Shown here: positions 1-9,080 of the stretch, piece by piece | How positions within the stretch are numbered: position 1 is the stretch's first letter | Layout of the letters: every line of letters starts with the position of its first letter | DNA from: an uncultured Burkholderiaceae bacterium | Lineage (GTDB): Bacteria > Pseudomonadota > Gammaproteobacteria > Burkholderiales > Burkholderiaceae_B | DNA length: 33,879 bases | NCBI GenBank assembly: GCA_937888805.1 | Contig: CALBEY010000004.1 | Coordinates: forward strand, 1 to 33,879 | Reading direction: 5' to 3' | Notes under the pieces: generated by a model | Database searches by the model: none | Told to the model about the DNA's origin: nothing | The model's input: only the letters and a program-made list of their open reading frames with translations | Translations under genes and position numbers: made by a program

Positions 1-937
1 CACGCAAAATGGTGGTTGAGAAGTTCTGCAGAACAATTTTGTCGTCATACCCTTTGTTGACATCTTTCAATTCGGCGACGAGCTTACCTGAGCGTGACGA
101 ATGATCGACCTTCAAAGAAACCCGACCGAGTTGGTCCCGACGTTGCGCGCGATCGCGTCTCAATTGCTCAAGCCGCCGCACACGACCCTCGTTGCGCGTG
201 CGTCGCGCTTCGACACCTTTGCGAATCCAGACTTCTTCTTGCGCCAGTAACTTGTCAAAGCGGGCGTTTTCTAATTGCTCAGCATGTAAGAAGGCTTCTT
301 TTTGGGATTGCCATTGCGCGAAGTTGCCAGGAAAGCTCAACAGTTTTCCGCGGTCAAGTTCAACGATGCGAGTGACAACGTCATCCAAAAAACGGCGGTC
401 GTGGGTAATTAACAGGACGCTACCGCGCCATTCAAGCAAAAGCCTTTGCAGCCAAAGAATACCGTCTAAGTCAAGGTGGTTGGTTGGCTCGTCAAGCAGC
501 AACAAGTCAGGCTCGCGCACCAAAGCTGCCGCGAGCGCGACGCGTTTGCGCATGCCGCCTGAAAGGGTATCAATCAATGTCTCGGGAGGGATGCCGACTT
601 TGTCTGCCCATTTACGCGCCAAGATTTCGCGTTCCCAGTCTTCAATATCAGGACGCCCCGCTTGCGCTGACAACACTTCAAGCACTGTTAGGGCTTCTAA
701 AGTAGGTTCTTGCTCGACAGTTGCCACACGCAAGCTGTCAGCTTTAACAACCAAGCCATCGTCGGGTTGCGAGCGTTGGTCGAGCAGCTTAAGCAGTGAA
801 GATTTACCCGCCCCATTTCTACCGATCAAGCCAATGCGCTCCTGGGGTGCGATCGTCAGATTGGCATGATCAAGAAGCGCGTGATGACCGAAAGCCAATT
901 GAACGTTTTGAAGGGTCAGGAGGGGGGTTGCTGCCAT
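1..937 (-). CDS. uup: ABC-F family ATPase Uup, N-terminal part (cut by window edge)
   Basis: Open minus-strand frame from the ATG at 937 running off the left edge (312 codons present). It begins MAATPLLTLQNVQLAFG. The first nucleotide-binding domain is complete: Walker A GRNGAGKS at residues 39-46, ABC signature LSGGMRKR, and Walker B LLLLDEPTNHLD followed by the ITHDRRFL switch. The linker contains EEVWIRKGVEARRTRNEGRVRRLEQLRR, here described as the EVWIRKG/ARRTRNEGRVR block, which is typical of Uup rather than EttA or YheS. ABC-F proteins have two ATPase domains and no membrane segments. Uup acts on ribosomes and is linked to DNA-transposon excision and branched DNA intermediates. The second domain and the C-terminal DNA-binding coil lie outside the window. 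The gene is divergent from rnpB, with 93 bp between its start and the mature RNA end. Confidence 0.9.
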   Translation of the reverse strand, partial: MAATPLLTLQNVQLAFGHHALLDHANLTIAPQERIGLIGRNGAGKSSLLKLLDQRSQPDDGLVVKADSLRVATVEQEPTLEALTVLEVLSAQAGRPDIEDWEREILARKWADKVGIPPETLIDTLSGGMRKRVALAAALVREPDLLLLDEPTNHLDLDGILWLQRLLLEWRGSVLLITHDRRFLDDVVTRIVELDRGKLLSFPGNFAQWQSQKEAFLHAEQLENARFDKLLAQEEVWIRKGVEARRTRNEGRVRRLEQLRRDRAQRRDQLGRVSLKVDHSSRSGKLVAELKDVNKGYDDKIVLQNFSTTILR

Positions 938-1016
938 GATTGAACGCCAAACAATAAAAAAATGGATGACCAGAGGGTAATCGCCAATAACTGACATTGT
1001 CGCAGGTTCGAGCGTC

Positions 1017-1022
1017 TACAAT
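1017..1022 (+). promoter_or_regulatory. Probable -10 element of the rnpB promoter
   Basis: TACAAT matches the sigma-70 -10 consensus at five of six positions and ends 8 bases before the P1 stem of RNase P RNA, the right distance for starting transcription at or just before the mature 5' end. No good -35 hexamer is seen at 16-18 bp spacing; CTGACA at 991-996 is 20 bp away. The assignment rests mainly on the position. Confidence 0.5.
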
Positions 1023-1030
1023 GAGCATGC

Positions 1031-1416
1031 GGGGCAAACTGGACAATCGCGCGACCGAAAGGTATCGAGGAAGGTCCGGACTCCACAGAGCAGGGTAACG
1101 GTTAACGGCCGTCCAATGCATTCGTGCATTGAGGAATAGGACCACAGAGACGAGTCTGACGCGAGGGTGAGTAATCACACCGCCACGGTTACACCGTGGC
1201 GCATGATCGGTAACCCGATCAACGCGGCAGGGTGAAACGCGGCAACCTCTACCCGGAGCAACACCAAATAGGCATGCGTTCACCCTCTGGGTGTGATGGG
1301 CGGCTCGTTCGAGCATGCGGGTAGGTGGCTAGAGTGCGGCAGTAATGTCGTACCGAGAGGAATGATTGTCAGTCGGCTTCGGTCGACCCACAGAATCCGG
1401 CCTATAGGTTTGCCCC
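1031..1416 (+). ncRNA. rnpB: RNase P RNA (bacterial type A), catalytic subunit of RNase P
   Basis: Catalytic RNA that removes 5' leaders from pre-tRNAs together with the RnpA protein. The two ends pair as stem P1: GGGGCAAACT at 1031-1040 with AGGTTTGCCCC at 1406-1416. Conserved blocks appear in the right order: GAGGAAGGTCCGGACTCCAC near 1057, the AGAGCAGGGTAACGG block near 1087, ACCCGGAGCAACACCAAATAGG near 1252-1273, a GGGTAGGTGGCTAGAG block near 1320, and CACAGAATCCGGCCTAT near 1389-1405. About 386 nt is normal for a type A RNA. The exact ends are inferred from P1 pairing. Open frames on either strand here are shadows. No clear intrinsic terminator follows; the next 150 bp are AT-rich up to the mraZ promoter. 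Confidence 0.95.
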
Positions 1417-1571
1417 GCAACTTCTTCCTGATTCAAATTATCCCTAAATAGTTAAGACGATACTTTTATATCGGATTCCAAGTTCCTGATATAAAGCAAC
1501 ATTTTGTTTTTGTTGGTTCTCTAAAACTGCGCTAAGTCATTGTCTTCATTAAGAAAACTGTGAAATTTCAC

Positions 1572-1600
1572 TTGACCAGCTAATCCCGTTCCCTTAGAGT
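1572..1600 (+). promoter_or_regulatory. Probable sigma-70 promoter of the dcw operon (mraZ promoter)
   Basis: TTGACC (1572-1577, five of six matches to the -35 consensus) is followed after 17 bp by TAGAGT (1595-1600, four of six to the -10 consensus). Transcription would start near 1607, about 35 bases before the mraZ start codon. The last base of the -10 hexamer is also the first base of the repeat array described next, which would let MraZ block its own promoter. Confidence 0.55.
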
Positions 1601-1644
1601 GGTGAAAAGTGTGGTTTTGTGCAAATTTGTGGGGATATTTGGTG
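1600..1644 (+). promoter_or_regulatory. MraZ-type operator: five TGNNN boxes at exact 10-bp spacing
   Basis: Boxes start at 1600 (TGGTG), 1610 (TGTGG), 1620 (TGCAA), 1630 (TGGGG) and 1640 (TGGTG), each separated by 5 bp. MraZ of E. coli is known to bind TGGGN direct repeats with 5-bp spacers upstream of its own gene. Here the first, fourth and fifth boxes are close to that motif and the second and third are degenerate. The array starts at the -10 element and its last box contains the proposed GTG start codon of mraZ. The GGGG of the fourth box, 7 bases before that GTG, may also serve as the ribosome binding site. Autoregulation is inferred from the layout. Confidence 0.6.
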
Positions 1645-2070
1645 TTTCAAGGTAGCAGTGCTCTCACGCTAGATGCAAAGGGTCGCATCAATGTACCTGC
1701 CCGGCATCGTGATGCGCTCGTCGAGCAGGCACACGGTCGCTTGACGATTACGCGCCACCCTGACGGCTGTCTGTTGGTTTACCCCCGACCAGAGTGGGAG
1801 CGCAAACGCGAACAAATCGCAGCCTTTCCTGTGCAGGCCCGAGGCTTACAGCGTTTGCTATTAGGCAATGCACAAGATGTTGATATCGATAGCGCTGGCC
1901 GAGTGTTGGTGGCGCCTGAGTTGCGAAGTGCCTCGGGCTTGGCGCGTGACGTGATGTTATTGGGTATGGGTGGACATTTTGAGTTGTGGGACGCCGCCTT
2001 ACTGGCTGAGCGCGAAGCACAAGATATGTCTGGCGGCATGCCCGACGTGCTGAGTCAGTTTTCTTTTTAA
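1642..2070 (+). CDS. mraZ: Transcriptional regulator MraZ
   Basis: MraZ is a DNA-binding protein with two SpoVT/AbrB-like domains. It is the first gene of dcw clusters and represses them. I chose the GTG at 1642, giving 142 residues starting (M)[18 protein letters not shown], because this is where family members begin. An in-frame GTG at 1609 would add 11 atypical residues and would translate through the operator repeats. Both AbrB-like halves carry the expected motif: [17 protein letters not shown] near residues 9-25 and the second copy [14 protein letters not shown] near 82-95. The next gene, rsmH, begins 3 bases after the stop codon. MraZ activity is usually balanced against RsmH. Confidence 0.93.
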   Translation: MFQGSSALTLDAKGRINVPARHRDALVEQAHGRLTITRHPDGCLLVYPRPEWERKREQIAAFPVQARGLQRLLLGNAQDVDIDSAGRVLVAPELRSASGLARDVMLLGMGGHFELWDAALLAEREAQDMSGGMPDVLSQFSF

Positions 2071-2073
2071 GAC

Positions 2074-3048
2074 GTGACCGATTCTCTTCACCGCAGTGTG
2101 TTGCTTGATGAAACAGTTCAGGCGTTGATTCCTGATGATGGTGTGCCCGCCGATGGGGTGTACGTTGATGGCACGTTTGGTCGGGGGGGGCATGCGGCGC
2201 AGCTGCTTAAGCGACTCAGCGCGTCAGCAACATTAGTGGTGATTGATCGTGACCCAGAAGCGGTTGCTGTGGCCCGTGAGTGGGCCAAGAGTGATGCACG
2301 AATTGTTTGTATACATGGTGCTTTTGGTGATTTGGCTGAGCTATTAAAGCAGCAAGGGTTGGCCGAAGTCGATGGCGTGATGTTAGATGTTGGGGTGTCC
2401 TCGCCGCAGATTGATCAAGCGCAGCGCGGGTTCTCTTTTATGCGTGACGGTCCTTTAGACATGCGTATGGATACGTCGCAAGGGCAGACTGCGGCACAGT
2501 GGTTGGCACAAGCCAGTCTAGAAGAAGTTCGGGAGGTTATCAAAAGTTATGGCGAAGAACGGTTTGCTCTTCAGATTGCAAAAGCGATTGTTGCTCGCCG
2601 CTCAGTGCGGCCCATTGAGCGCACGCTTGACTTTGCCGACATCGTCGCCACCGCTGTCCGTACGCGGGAGAAGGGCCAACATCCGGCGACAAGGACATTT
2701 CAAGCTATACGGATTTACCTCAATCGGGAGCTCGAAGAACTTGATCGCGCCCTCGAGGCAACTCTGACGCATCTTCGACCAGGAGGACGCTTTGCTGTGA
2801 TCAGCTTTCATTCGCTTGAGGACCGTCGAGTCAAGCAGTTTCTGCAAAAGGCTTCTAAGCCTAATGCAGCTTACGCGCGCTTACCACTGAGAGAGGATCA
2901 AATGCCTCAGCCATTACTTGCGGGTGTGAAGCGGGTGTTGCCAACCCGTGATGAAATCCATGCCAACGGGCGTTCGCGATCGGCAGTGTTGCGATTCGCA
3001 CAACGAACGCAGACCCCATTGACCATCATGGCCGGACGCAGACGCTGA
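2074..3048 (+). CDS. rsmH: 16S rRNA (cytosine-1402 N4)-methyltransferase RsmH
   Basis: RsmH (MraW) transfers a methyl group from S-adenosylmethionine to N4 of C1402 of 16S rRNA in the ribosomal P site. The product has 324 residues, within the usual 300-320 range or slightly above. Visible motifs are the SAM-binding VDGTFGRGGHAAQLL near residue 29, VIDRDPEAV, the MLDVGVSSPQIDQAQRGFSF block, DGPLDMRMD, and ISFHSLEDRRVK near 243-254. The start is GTG at 2074. The bases before it (TTTTCTTTTTAAGAC) contain no Shine-Dalgarno sequence, so it probably depends on coupling to mraZ, whose stop is 3 bases upstream. The stop overlaps the ftsL start as TGATG. Confidence 0.97.
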   Translation: MTDSLHRSVLLDETVQALIPDDGVPADGVYVDGTFGRGGHAAQLLKRLSASATLVVIDRDPEAVAVAREWAKSDARIVCIHGAFGDLAELLKQQGLAEVDGVMLDVGVSSPQIDQAQRGFSFMRDGPLDMRMDTSQGQTAAQWLAQASLEEVREVIKSYGEERFALQIAKAIVARRSVRPIERTLDFADIVATAVRTREKGQHPATRTFQAIRIYLNRELEELDRALEATLTHLRPGGRFAVISFHSLEDRRVKQFLQKASKPNAAYARLPLREDQMPQPLLAGVKRVLPTRDEIHANGRSRSAVLRFAQRTQTPLTIMAGRRR

Positions 3049-3335
3049 TGGGACGCTCCGTGTTCGTGATGGCAATACTGTTGATGCTAGCGGCCATGTC
3101 GCTTGTCACAGCGCGCTATCAGTCGCGGCACCTCTTTATCGAGAATGAGCAACTCGTTTCCCAATTTAATGAACTAGATGTGGTTTGGCGTAATTTGCAA
3201 ATCGATCGCGCAGATTTGTCGCGCAACGCAAGAATTGATCAGATCGCACGCGACACTCTCAAGATGCAGCCAATTGCTCCAGCTCGGACAATCTATGTTC
3301 GCGAAGCGCCTGCCCAACTGGGTCGGGGAGGCTAA
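3048..3335 (+). CDS. ftsL: Cell division protein FtsL
   Basis: Small bitopic inner-membrane protein (95 residues) of the FtsQ-FtsL-FtsB divisome complex, which activates the FtsW-FtsI synthase. A membrane segment spans about residues 5-22 (VFVMAILLMLAAMSLVTA), followed by a periplasmic coiled coil with heptad-like spacing (residues 25-60). The C-terminal part carries the family pattern ARIDQIARDTLKMQPIAP. The start overlaps the rsmH stop (TGATG) and ftsI follows after 3 bases. Sequence identity in this family is low, so the call depends on topology, the C-terminal pattern and position between rsmH and ftsI. Confidence 0.93.
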   Translation: MGRSVFVMAILLMLAAMSLVTARYQSRHLFIENEQLVSQFNELDVVWRNLQIDRADLSRNARIDQIARDTLKMQPIAPARTIYVREAPAQLGRGG

Positions 3336-3338
3336 CCG

Positions 3339-5078
3339 ATGCGTCGACTCTCCTTTTTTGACAGCCCAGTCGTGCGAGTTTCGTTCCCCACCTGGCGTGC
3401 TCGTTTGGTACTGCTGGTTTTGGGTCTTGCCTTCTTGGTGTTGCTCGGGCGAGCGGTTTATTTACAAAGTGTCAACCGTGAGTTTTTGCAGGAGCAAGGT
3501 GGTAAGCGATTCGAGCGTACCCTGCCACTGTCGGCAACGCGTGGAAAGATCGTCGATCGGCAAGGCGTGGTTTTGGCGGCAAGCATTCCAGCGCGTGCCA
3601 TCTGGGCTATTCCAGAAGACACAAAAGCAGCAACAGCGCAGCAGTGGGCTAAGTTAAGTCAATTGCTCGATATACCTGAAGCCACCATAAAGGCGAGACT
3701 GGTCGATGACAGTAAGACATTCGTTTACTTGCGTCGTCAGCTGTCGATGTCATTGGTCGATCAGGTCGCTGCATTGCGAATGCCCGGCGTTCATTCCATG
3801 CCTGAGACACGTCGCTTTTATCCAGAGGGCGAGGTGACTGGCACCGTGGTTGGATTTACCAATTTGGATGATTTGGGTCAGGAAGGCATCGAGCTCACCT
3901 ACAACGATAGACTGTCTGGCAAACCGGGCAGTCGTCGCGTGATCAAAGACCGACTTGGGCAAGTGATCGAAGATGTCAGGGCTGTCAATTTGCCAGTAAA
4001 TGGACAAGATATTGCGCTTTCGATCGATACTCGAATTCAGTATTTGGTTTATCGAATCCTAGCCGAAGCCGTGCAATTCAATGAGGCACAAAGCGCTTCT
4101 GGTGTCGTTGTCGATGTTCAAACGGGTGAGATATTGGCGTTGGTTAATTATCCGACCTTCGACCCTAATGACCGTTCGACGTTGCGAGGCGCCAACCTTA
4201 GAAACCGGGTGTTAACCGACACGTTTGAGCCGGGTTCCATTTTGAAGCCGTTCACCATGGGATTGGCCATGGCGTTGGGTCGGATTAACGACAACACCAA
4301 AATTGATACGGGTCGTGGCGAAATCGTCTTTCACGGCGAAAGGATCCGTGACGTCACCAAAAATGGTGTGCTCGATCCAATGGGCATCATGGTCAAGTCA
4401 AGCAACATCGGTATGGCAAAGATTTCAGAACGACTAAAAGCGCAAGAAATGTGGACGCAGTTCACTGCGCTTGGTTTTGGTCAGCCTCCTGTGATTGGTT
4501 TCCCTGGGGCGGCAGCCGGTCGTTTGCGGCCATGGGAGCGGTGGCGACCCATTGAGCAAGCCACGATGGCATATGGCTATGGATTATCGACCTCGTTGCT
4601 GCAGGTGGCCAAGGCTTATACGGCATTCGCCCGTGATGGTGACATGGTCAATTTGACACTAATCAAGCGCAAAGACCAGCCGGCAACCATGCCGGTTTAT
4701 GACGCGGCGGTCGCCCAGACGATTAGGAATATGCTCGAAGCCTCTGCAGGGCCTGAGGGCGCCAAACTCGCCCAAGTTCAAGGCTACCGCGTGGCTGGCA
4801 AGAGTGGCACGGCCAGAAAAATTATCAACCGCGAATACAGCCAAACGCATTACCGCAGCTCTTTTGTGGGATTTGGACCAGTTTCCAATCCACGCATTGT
4901 TGTGGCGGTCAGTATCGATGAGCCGATGGCGGGACACTATTACGGTGGTCGCGTGGCTGCCCCAGTTTTTGCGACGGTGGTGGGACGTACCCTACGCATG
5001 CTCGGTGTTGAGCCTGATGCCCCATTTGACTCGGAAGTGGTTGCTCAGACACAGTCTGAGTCGGGGAGCCGACCATGA
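3339..5078 (+). CDS. ftsI: Peptidoglycan transpeptidase FtsI (PBP3), septal
   Basis: Class B penicillin-binding protein that cross-links septal peptidoglycan in the periplasm, working with the glycosyltransferase FtsW. The product has 579 residues: a short cytoplasmic tail, a membrane anchor at about residues 22-40, a PBP dimerisation domain (about 60-220) containing ATRGKIVDRQGVVLA, and a transpeptidase domain. All three penicillin-binding motifs are present: SxxK at S300-K303 (GSILK), SxN at 354-356 (SSN) and KSG at 488-490. A GGGGAGG ribosome site lies about 8 bases before the ATG. The stop overlaps the murE-murF start (ATGA). Confidence 0.97.
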   Translation: MRRLSFFDSPVVRVSFPTWRARLVLLVLGLAFLVLLGRAVYLQSVNREFLQEQGGKRFERTLPLSATRGKIVDRQGVVLAASIPARAIWAIPEDTKAATAQQWAKLSQLLDIPEATIKARLVDDSKTFVYLRRQLSMSLVDQVAALRMPGVHSMPETRRFYPEGEVTGTVVGFTNLDDLGQEGIELTYNDRLSGKPGSRRVIKDRLGQVIEDVRAVNLPVNGQDIALSIDTRIQYLVYRILAEAVQFNEAQSASGVVVDVQTGEILALVNYPTFDPNDRSTLRGANLRNRVLTDTFEPGSILKPFTMGLAMALGRINDNTKIDTGRGEIVFHGERIRDVTKNGVLDPMGIMVKSSNIGMAKISERLKAQEMWTQFTALGFGQPPVIGFPGAAAGRLRPWERWRPIEQATMAYGYGLSTSLLQVAKAYTAFARDGDMVNLTLIKRKDQPATMPVYDAAVAQTIRNMLEASAGPEGAKLAQVQGYRVAGKSGTARKIINREYSQTHYRSSFVGFGPVSNPRIVVAVSIDEPMAGHYYGGRVAAPVFATVVGRTLRMLGVEPDAPFDSEVVAQTQSESGSRP

Positions 5079-7918
5079 CGGCGAATCAAACACCCAACCA
5101 AGTGGTCGTTGAGATCATCGAGCGATTGCGCAACGGATTCGGGATAACAGCATCGGCGCGGTTGGTGTTGGATTCTCGGCGCTGTCGTGTCGGTGATGTT
5201 TTTGTGGCGTGCTTGGGTTTGGTTGGTGATGGCCGCGACTTTATCGCCGATGCTATCGCAAACGGTGCTTCTGCGATTGTGCATGAGTTGGATTTAACGC
5301 CACAGCAACGCGCACAACTCGGAACAACACCAGCAGTTGCCGTGCCGAATCTATCCCAAATTTTGGGTTCGCTCGCGCATGCTTGGTGGGGCCATGCCTC
5401 GGATGTATTAACAGTGGTGGCGATTACCGGTACAAATGGCAAGACCACGACGGCCAATTGGCTGGCTGGCGCACTTAACCGCCTGGGACATCCGTGCGGT
5501 GTGATCGGTACATTGGGGGTATTGGATCCGCAGGGTGTGATCCAATCTGGTCACCTAACCACGCCCGATGTTATTCGTGTGCACGAGTGCCTTGCCGACT
5601 TGAGAGACGGCGGTGCAACGCATGTTGTGCTTGAGGCTTCTTCAATTGGCTTAGATCAAAATCGGTTGGCAGCCGTGATGATTGACATTGGGGTGTTCAC
5701 CAATCTCACGCAAGACCATCTGGATTATCACGACAATATGACGGCCTATGCGCAAGCCAAAGCCCGTTTGTTTAAGCGAGAAGAGTTAACCCTTGCTGTG
5801 ATTAACATTGACGACCCTTGGGCCAGTCACATGGTGGCTGACGCTAGCTGCGATGTCTTGACCTACGGAATGGTCAATGGTCAGGCTGATGTGTCATCTG
5901 GCCAAGTTGATGTTGAGTTGACAGGTACGCGATTTGACATGCACATAGGCGGGCAGTCCTTACCGGTGCAAACCCCCTTCATGGGTCAGTACAACATCTC
6001 TAATATGCTGGCTGTTGCGGCGGTGCTGACCCACTTAAAGGTCTCGCCCACAGATATTGCGATCAGTCTGCAAAGTCTACCCCCGGTCGACGGGCGTTTG
6101 GAGCCGGTTGTACCGATTACAAAATCAGTTCCCCAGTCTGATTTGCCGTTGGTTTTGGTTGATTATGCGCACACGCCCGATGCACTGCAACGCGTACTGC
6201 AGACCCTAAGGCCCTTGGCAAAAGTTCGCAAGGGTCGTTTGTGGTGCGTGGTTGGATGCGGCGGCAATCGTGATGCAAGCAAACGCCCTCTGATGGCGCA
6301 GGTGGCCCAATCCCAGGCTGATCAAGCGATTTTCACCAGCGACAACCCAAGAGATGAGCCCATTGAGGCGATCTTGCAAGACATGTTGACAGGGCTTGGC
6401 GACAGCACAGCAGGACTGGTACGCCTGCAGCGTGATCGAGCTGTTGCGATTTTGAGTGCCATTTGGAGTGCACAACCGAACGATGTGGTGGTACTTGCTG
6501 GTAAGGGTCACGAAACATGGCAAGAAATAGCGGGTGTACGCCACCCATTTGATGATCGGCACTGGGCTCAGTTGGCGTTACTTTTCAAAGAGAACGCACC
6601 GCTGGTGCAGACTGACTCGCGTCATTTGAGTGCCCATGCGCTCTTTGTGGCACTGCGTGGCGAAAAGTTTGATGGCCATGATTACCTGCGCGAAGCCGAG
6701 CAGATGGGGGTGGTGGCCGCATTGGTTGAGCGTGTCGTGCCTGGGATTCAGTTACCGCAAATCTGTGTGGGTGATACGCGTCAAGCCCTTCAAAAGTTTG
6801 CCACTGCTTGGCGTTGCCGATTCGATATGCCAGTGATTGGTGTCACTGGTAGTAACGGCAAAACCACCACCAAAGAAATGATTGCTTCAATTTTGCGTCA
6901 GTGGTTGGGTGAGCATGCCGTGCTCAGCACGCAAGGTAACTTAAACAACGAAATTGGTGTGCCCTTAACCGTACTGCGCCTGCGCGAAACGCATCGTTGC
7001 GCCGTGATCGAGCTGGGCATGAACCACCCAGACGAAATCTCGTTACTGGCATCAATCTCGCAACCCAATATTGGCCTGGTCTTGAACGCGCAACGTGAGC
7101 ATCAAGAATTCATGCAAAGCGTAGAGGCCGTCGCCCATGAAAATGGTCAGGTGCTGGTGAGCTTGCCAGCTGAAGCGACGGCTGTCTTCCCTGCAGATGA
7201 CCCCTACACCGAGAGTTGGATTGAGCAGGCACGGTCAGTCTCCAGGCAACTGACATTTGGTTTGGTTGATGTCGCTGACGTTCAAGCTCAGGCCATTCAT
7301 TCGGACGCTTTGGGTAGTCGATTTGTGTTGTCGATCAATGGCGAGCAACAGACGGTTGAGTTGTCAGTGGCGGGTCGGCACAACATCACCAACGCATGCG
7401 CAGCTGCAGCTTGCGCCAAAGCGGCAGGGGCGCCATTGGCGAGCATAGCGTTGGGGCTCGAGGCATTTGCCGCTGTTAAGGGACGAATGCAAGTTCATCG
7501 CTTGGCACAAGACCGATTGCTGATTGACGATACCTACAACGCAAACCCTGATTCAGTGCGCGCCGCGATTGATGTGTTGTCGGGTTTGCCTGCGCCGCGC
7601 GCGCTGGTATTGGGTGATATGGGTGAAGTCGGTGACAACGGTGCACAGATGCATGCTGAAGTAGGTGCTTACGCGCGCGAGCTTGCCATCGAGTATCTCT
7701 GGACGATGGGCGAGGCGACAGCACACAGTGTTGGCGCTTTTGGGACCAATGCCCAAAGTTTTGAGTCGGTTGAGCAGTTGTGTGAAAGAGCTCGCGCAGT
7801 CGAGCCCATGAGTGTTTTGGTGAAAGGGTCCCGTTTTATGGCGATGGAAAAAGTCGTACAGCAACTTCAACAATTTATGCCTGACAGTCGATCATTGAAG
7901 GACCATCATGCTAGTTGA
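5075..7918 (+). CDS. murE-murF: Bifunctional MurE-MurF ligase (fused)
   Basis: One frame of 947 residues covers two consecutive cytoplasmic peptidoglycan ligases. The first half (about 1-500) is MurE, which adds meso-diaminopimelate to UDP-MurNAc-Ala-Glu: ATP loop TGTNGKTT with K123, the [12 protein letters not shown] block, and DNPR at 423-426, which marks a meso-DAP rather than a lysine enzyme. The second half (about 505-947) is MurF, which adds D-Ala-D-Ala: N-terminal block [20 protein letters not shown] loop [11 protein letters not shown] with K596, [12 protein letters not shown], and [10 protein letters not shown]. No stop codon or shift separates them. Such fusions are known in Bordetella and relatives. 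The gene overlaps ftsI by 4 bases and mraY by 11 bases. Confidence 0.97.
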   Translation: MTANQTPNQVVVEIIERLRNGFGITASARLVLDSRRCRVGDVFVACLGLVGDGRDFIADAIANGASAIVHELDLTPQQRAQLGTTPAVAVPNLSQILGSLAHAWWGHASDVLTVVAITGTNGKTTTANWLAGALNRLGHPCGVIGTLGVLDPQGVIQSGHLTTPDVIRVHECLADLRDGGATHVVLEASSIGLDQNRLAAVMIDIGVFTNLTQDHLDYHDNMTAYAQAKARLFKREELTLAVINIDDPWASHMVADASCDVLTYGMVNGQADVSSGQVDVELTGTRFDMHIGGQSLPVQTPFMGQYNISNMLAVAAVLTHLKVSPTDIAISLQSLPPVDGRLEPVVPITKSVPQSDLPLVLVDYAHTPDALQRVLQTLRPLAKVRKGRLWCVVGCGGNRDASKRPLMAQVAQSQADQAIFTSDNPRDEPIEAILQDMLTGLGDSTAGLVRLQRDRAVAILSAIWSAQPNDVVVLAGKGHETWQEIAGVRHPFDDRHWAQLALLFKENAPLVQTDSRHLSAHALFVALRGEKFDGHDYLREAEQMGVVAALVERVVPGIQLPQICVGDTRQALQKFATAWRCRFDMPVIGVTGSNGKTTTKEMIASILRQWLGEHAVLSTQGNLNNEIGVPLTVLRLRETHRCAVIELGMNHPDEISLLASISQPNIGLVLNAQREHQEFMQSVEAVAHENGQVLVSLPAEATAVFPADDPYTESWIEQARSVSRQLTFGLVDVADVQAQAIHSDALGSRFVLSINGEQQTVELSVAGRHNITNACAAAACAKAAGAPLASIALGLEAFAAVKGRMQVHRLAQDRLLIDDTYNANPDSVRAAIDVLSGLPAPRALVLGDMGEVGDNGAQMHAEVGAYARELAIEYLWTMGEATAHSVGAFGTNAQSFESVEQLCERARAVEPMSVLVKGSRFMAMEKVVQQLQQFMPDSRSLKDHHAS

Positions 7919-9080
7919 ACTGTTTCGTTGGTTATCTGTTAATTACAACTCGAGCTTTTCGGTTTTCGAGTACATCACGCTGCGCGCAGTAATGGCCTGT
8001 GGCACGGCACTCATTATTGGTTTGGTCGCAGGACCTTGGGTGATTCGTCGCTTGGCTGCCTTAAAAATTGGACAAGCGGTTCGTCAGTATGGCCCTGAGT
8101 CCCATTTGATCAAAAACGGTACACCAACCATGGGTGGGGTTTTGATACTGATTGGTATCGGCGTGAGTACTTTGCTCTGGGCTGACTTAAGCAATCGGTT
8201 CGTCTGGGTCGTGCTGCTAGTCACGTTGGGTTTTGGTTGGATTGGTTGGGTCGATGACTATAAAAAAGTGGTGTATCGCGATCCGGAAGGTATGCGGTCA
8301 CGGACAAAGTTGATGTGGCAAGCCATTATTGGTTTGGTCGCTTCAATTTATTTGGCATTCGCGATATCAGCACCAGCCAATGCGGATCTTTGGCCGTTAT
8401 TTCGCGACTGGATTGCCAGTGGTCTGTCAATGCCCTTGCCCAACCGGGCTGACTTGATCGTACCGTTTTTTAAGTCCATCAGTTACCCCTTAGGCGTATT
8501 TGGTTTTGTGGCCTTGAGTTGGTTTGTGATTGTAGGCACGAGCAACGCGGTCAATCTCACGGATGGGTTAGACGGTTTGGCCATCATGCCAACGGTCATG
8601 GTGGGCGCTGCGCTAGGCATTTTTGCTTACGTGGTTGGTCGCGTTGATTACTCAAAGTATTTGTTGTTTCCCTACATTCCTGGTGCCAGTGAGCTGATGA
8701 TTTTGTGTGCAGCATTGGCAGGGGCAGGATTGGCTTTTCTTTGGTTTAACGCCTACCCCGCACAAGTCTTTATGGGCGACGTTGGCGCCTTGGCGTTAGG
8801 GGGCATGCTTGGAACGATGGCGATCGTGGTGCGCCAAGAGATCGTTCTGTTCATCATGGGTGGAGTGTTTGTTGTCGAGACACTGTCTGTGATGTTGCAG
8901 GTGACCTACTTCAAGTACACCAAATATCGATTTGGTCAGGGCCGGCGAATTTTATTGATGGCTCCACTTCACCATCACTTTGAAGTCGGTGGTTGGAAAG
9001 AGACACAAGTGGTGGTTCGGTTTTGGATCATCAGCATGATGCTGGTGTTGGTTGGTTTGGCTTCTTTAAAGATTCGATGA
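7908..9080 (+). CDS. mraY: Phospho-N-acetylmuramoyl-pentapeptide transferase MraY
   Basis: Integral membrane enzyme that moves phospho-MurNAc-pentapeptide to undecaprenyl phosphate, forming lipid I. The product has 390 residues with about ten hydrophobic segments. Cytoplasmic-loop motifs are present: KNGTPTMGG near residue 67, WVDDYKKV near 114, [10 protein letters not shown] near 214, [20 protein letters not shown] near 280, and the histidine cluster APLHHHFE near 348. The start lies inside the end of murF (11-base overlap) and the stop overlaps the murD start (ATGA). Length and motifs match the betaproteobacterial enzyme. Confidence 0.97.
   Translation: MLVELFRWLSVNYNSSFSVFEYITLRAVMACGTALIIGLVAGPWVIRRLAALKIGQAVRQYGPESHLIKNGTPTMGGVLILIGIGVSTLLWADLSNRFVWVVLLVTLGFGWIGWVDDYKKVVYRDPEGMRSRTKLMWQAIIGLVASIYLAFAISAPANADLWPLFRDWIASGLSMPLPNRADLIVPFFKSISYPLGVFGFVALSWFVIVGTSNAVNLTDGLDGLAIMPTVMVGAALGIFAYVVGRVDYSKYLLFPYIPGASELMILCAALAGAGLAFLWFNAYPAQVFMGDVGALALGGMLGTMAIVVRQEIVLFIMGGVFVVETLSVMLQVTYFKYTKYRFGQGRRILLMAPLHHHFEVGGWKETQVVVRFWIISMMLVLVGLASLKIR

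Noticed and set aside
192..869. Plus-strand frame of 225 residues at the left edge
   Set aside because: It is antisense to the uup ATPase domain, whose Walker A, signature and Walker B motifs are all clear on the minus strand; its residues are Ser/Arg-rich and match nothing.
870..1316. Minus-strand frame of 148 residues
   Set aside because: It lies over the RNase P RNA gene and the uup start; the conserved RNA blocks and paired ends explain the sequence.
1609..1641. Upstream GTG start for mraZ
   Set aside because: The extra 11 residues are not found in MraZ proteins and fall within the operator repeats; the family start is at 1642.
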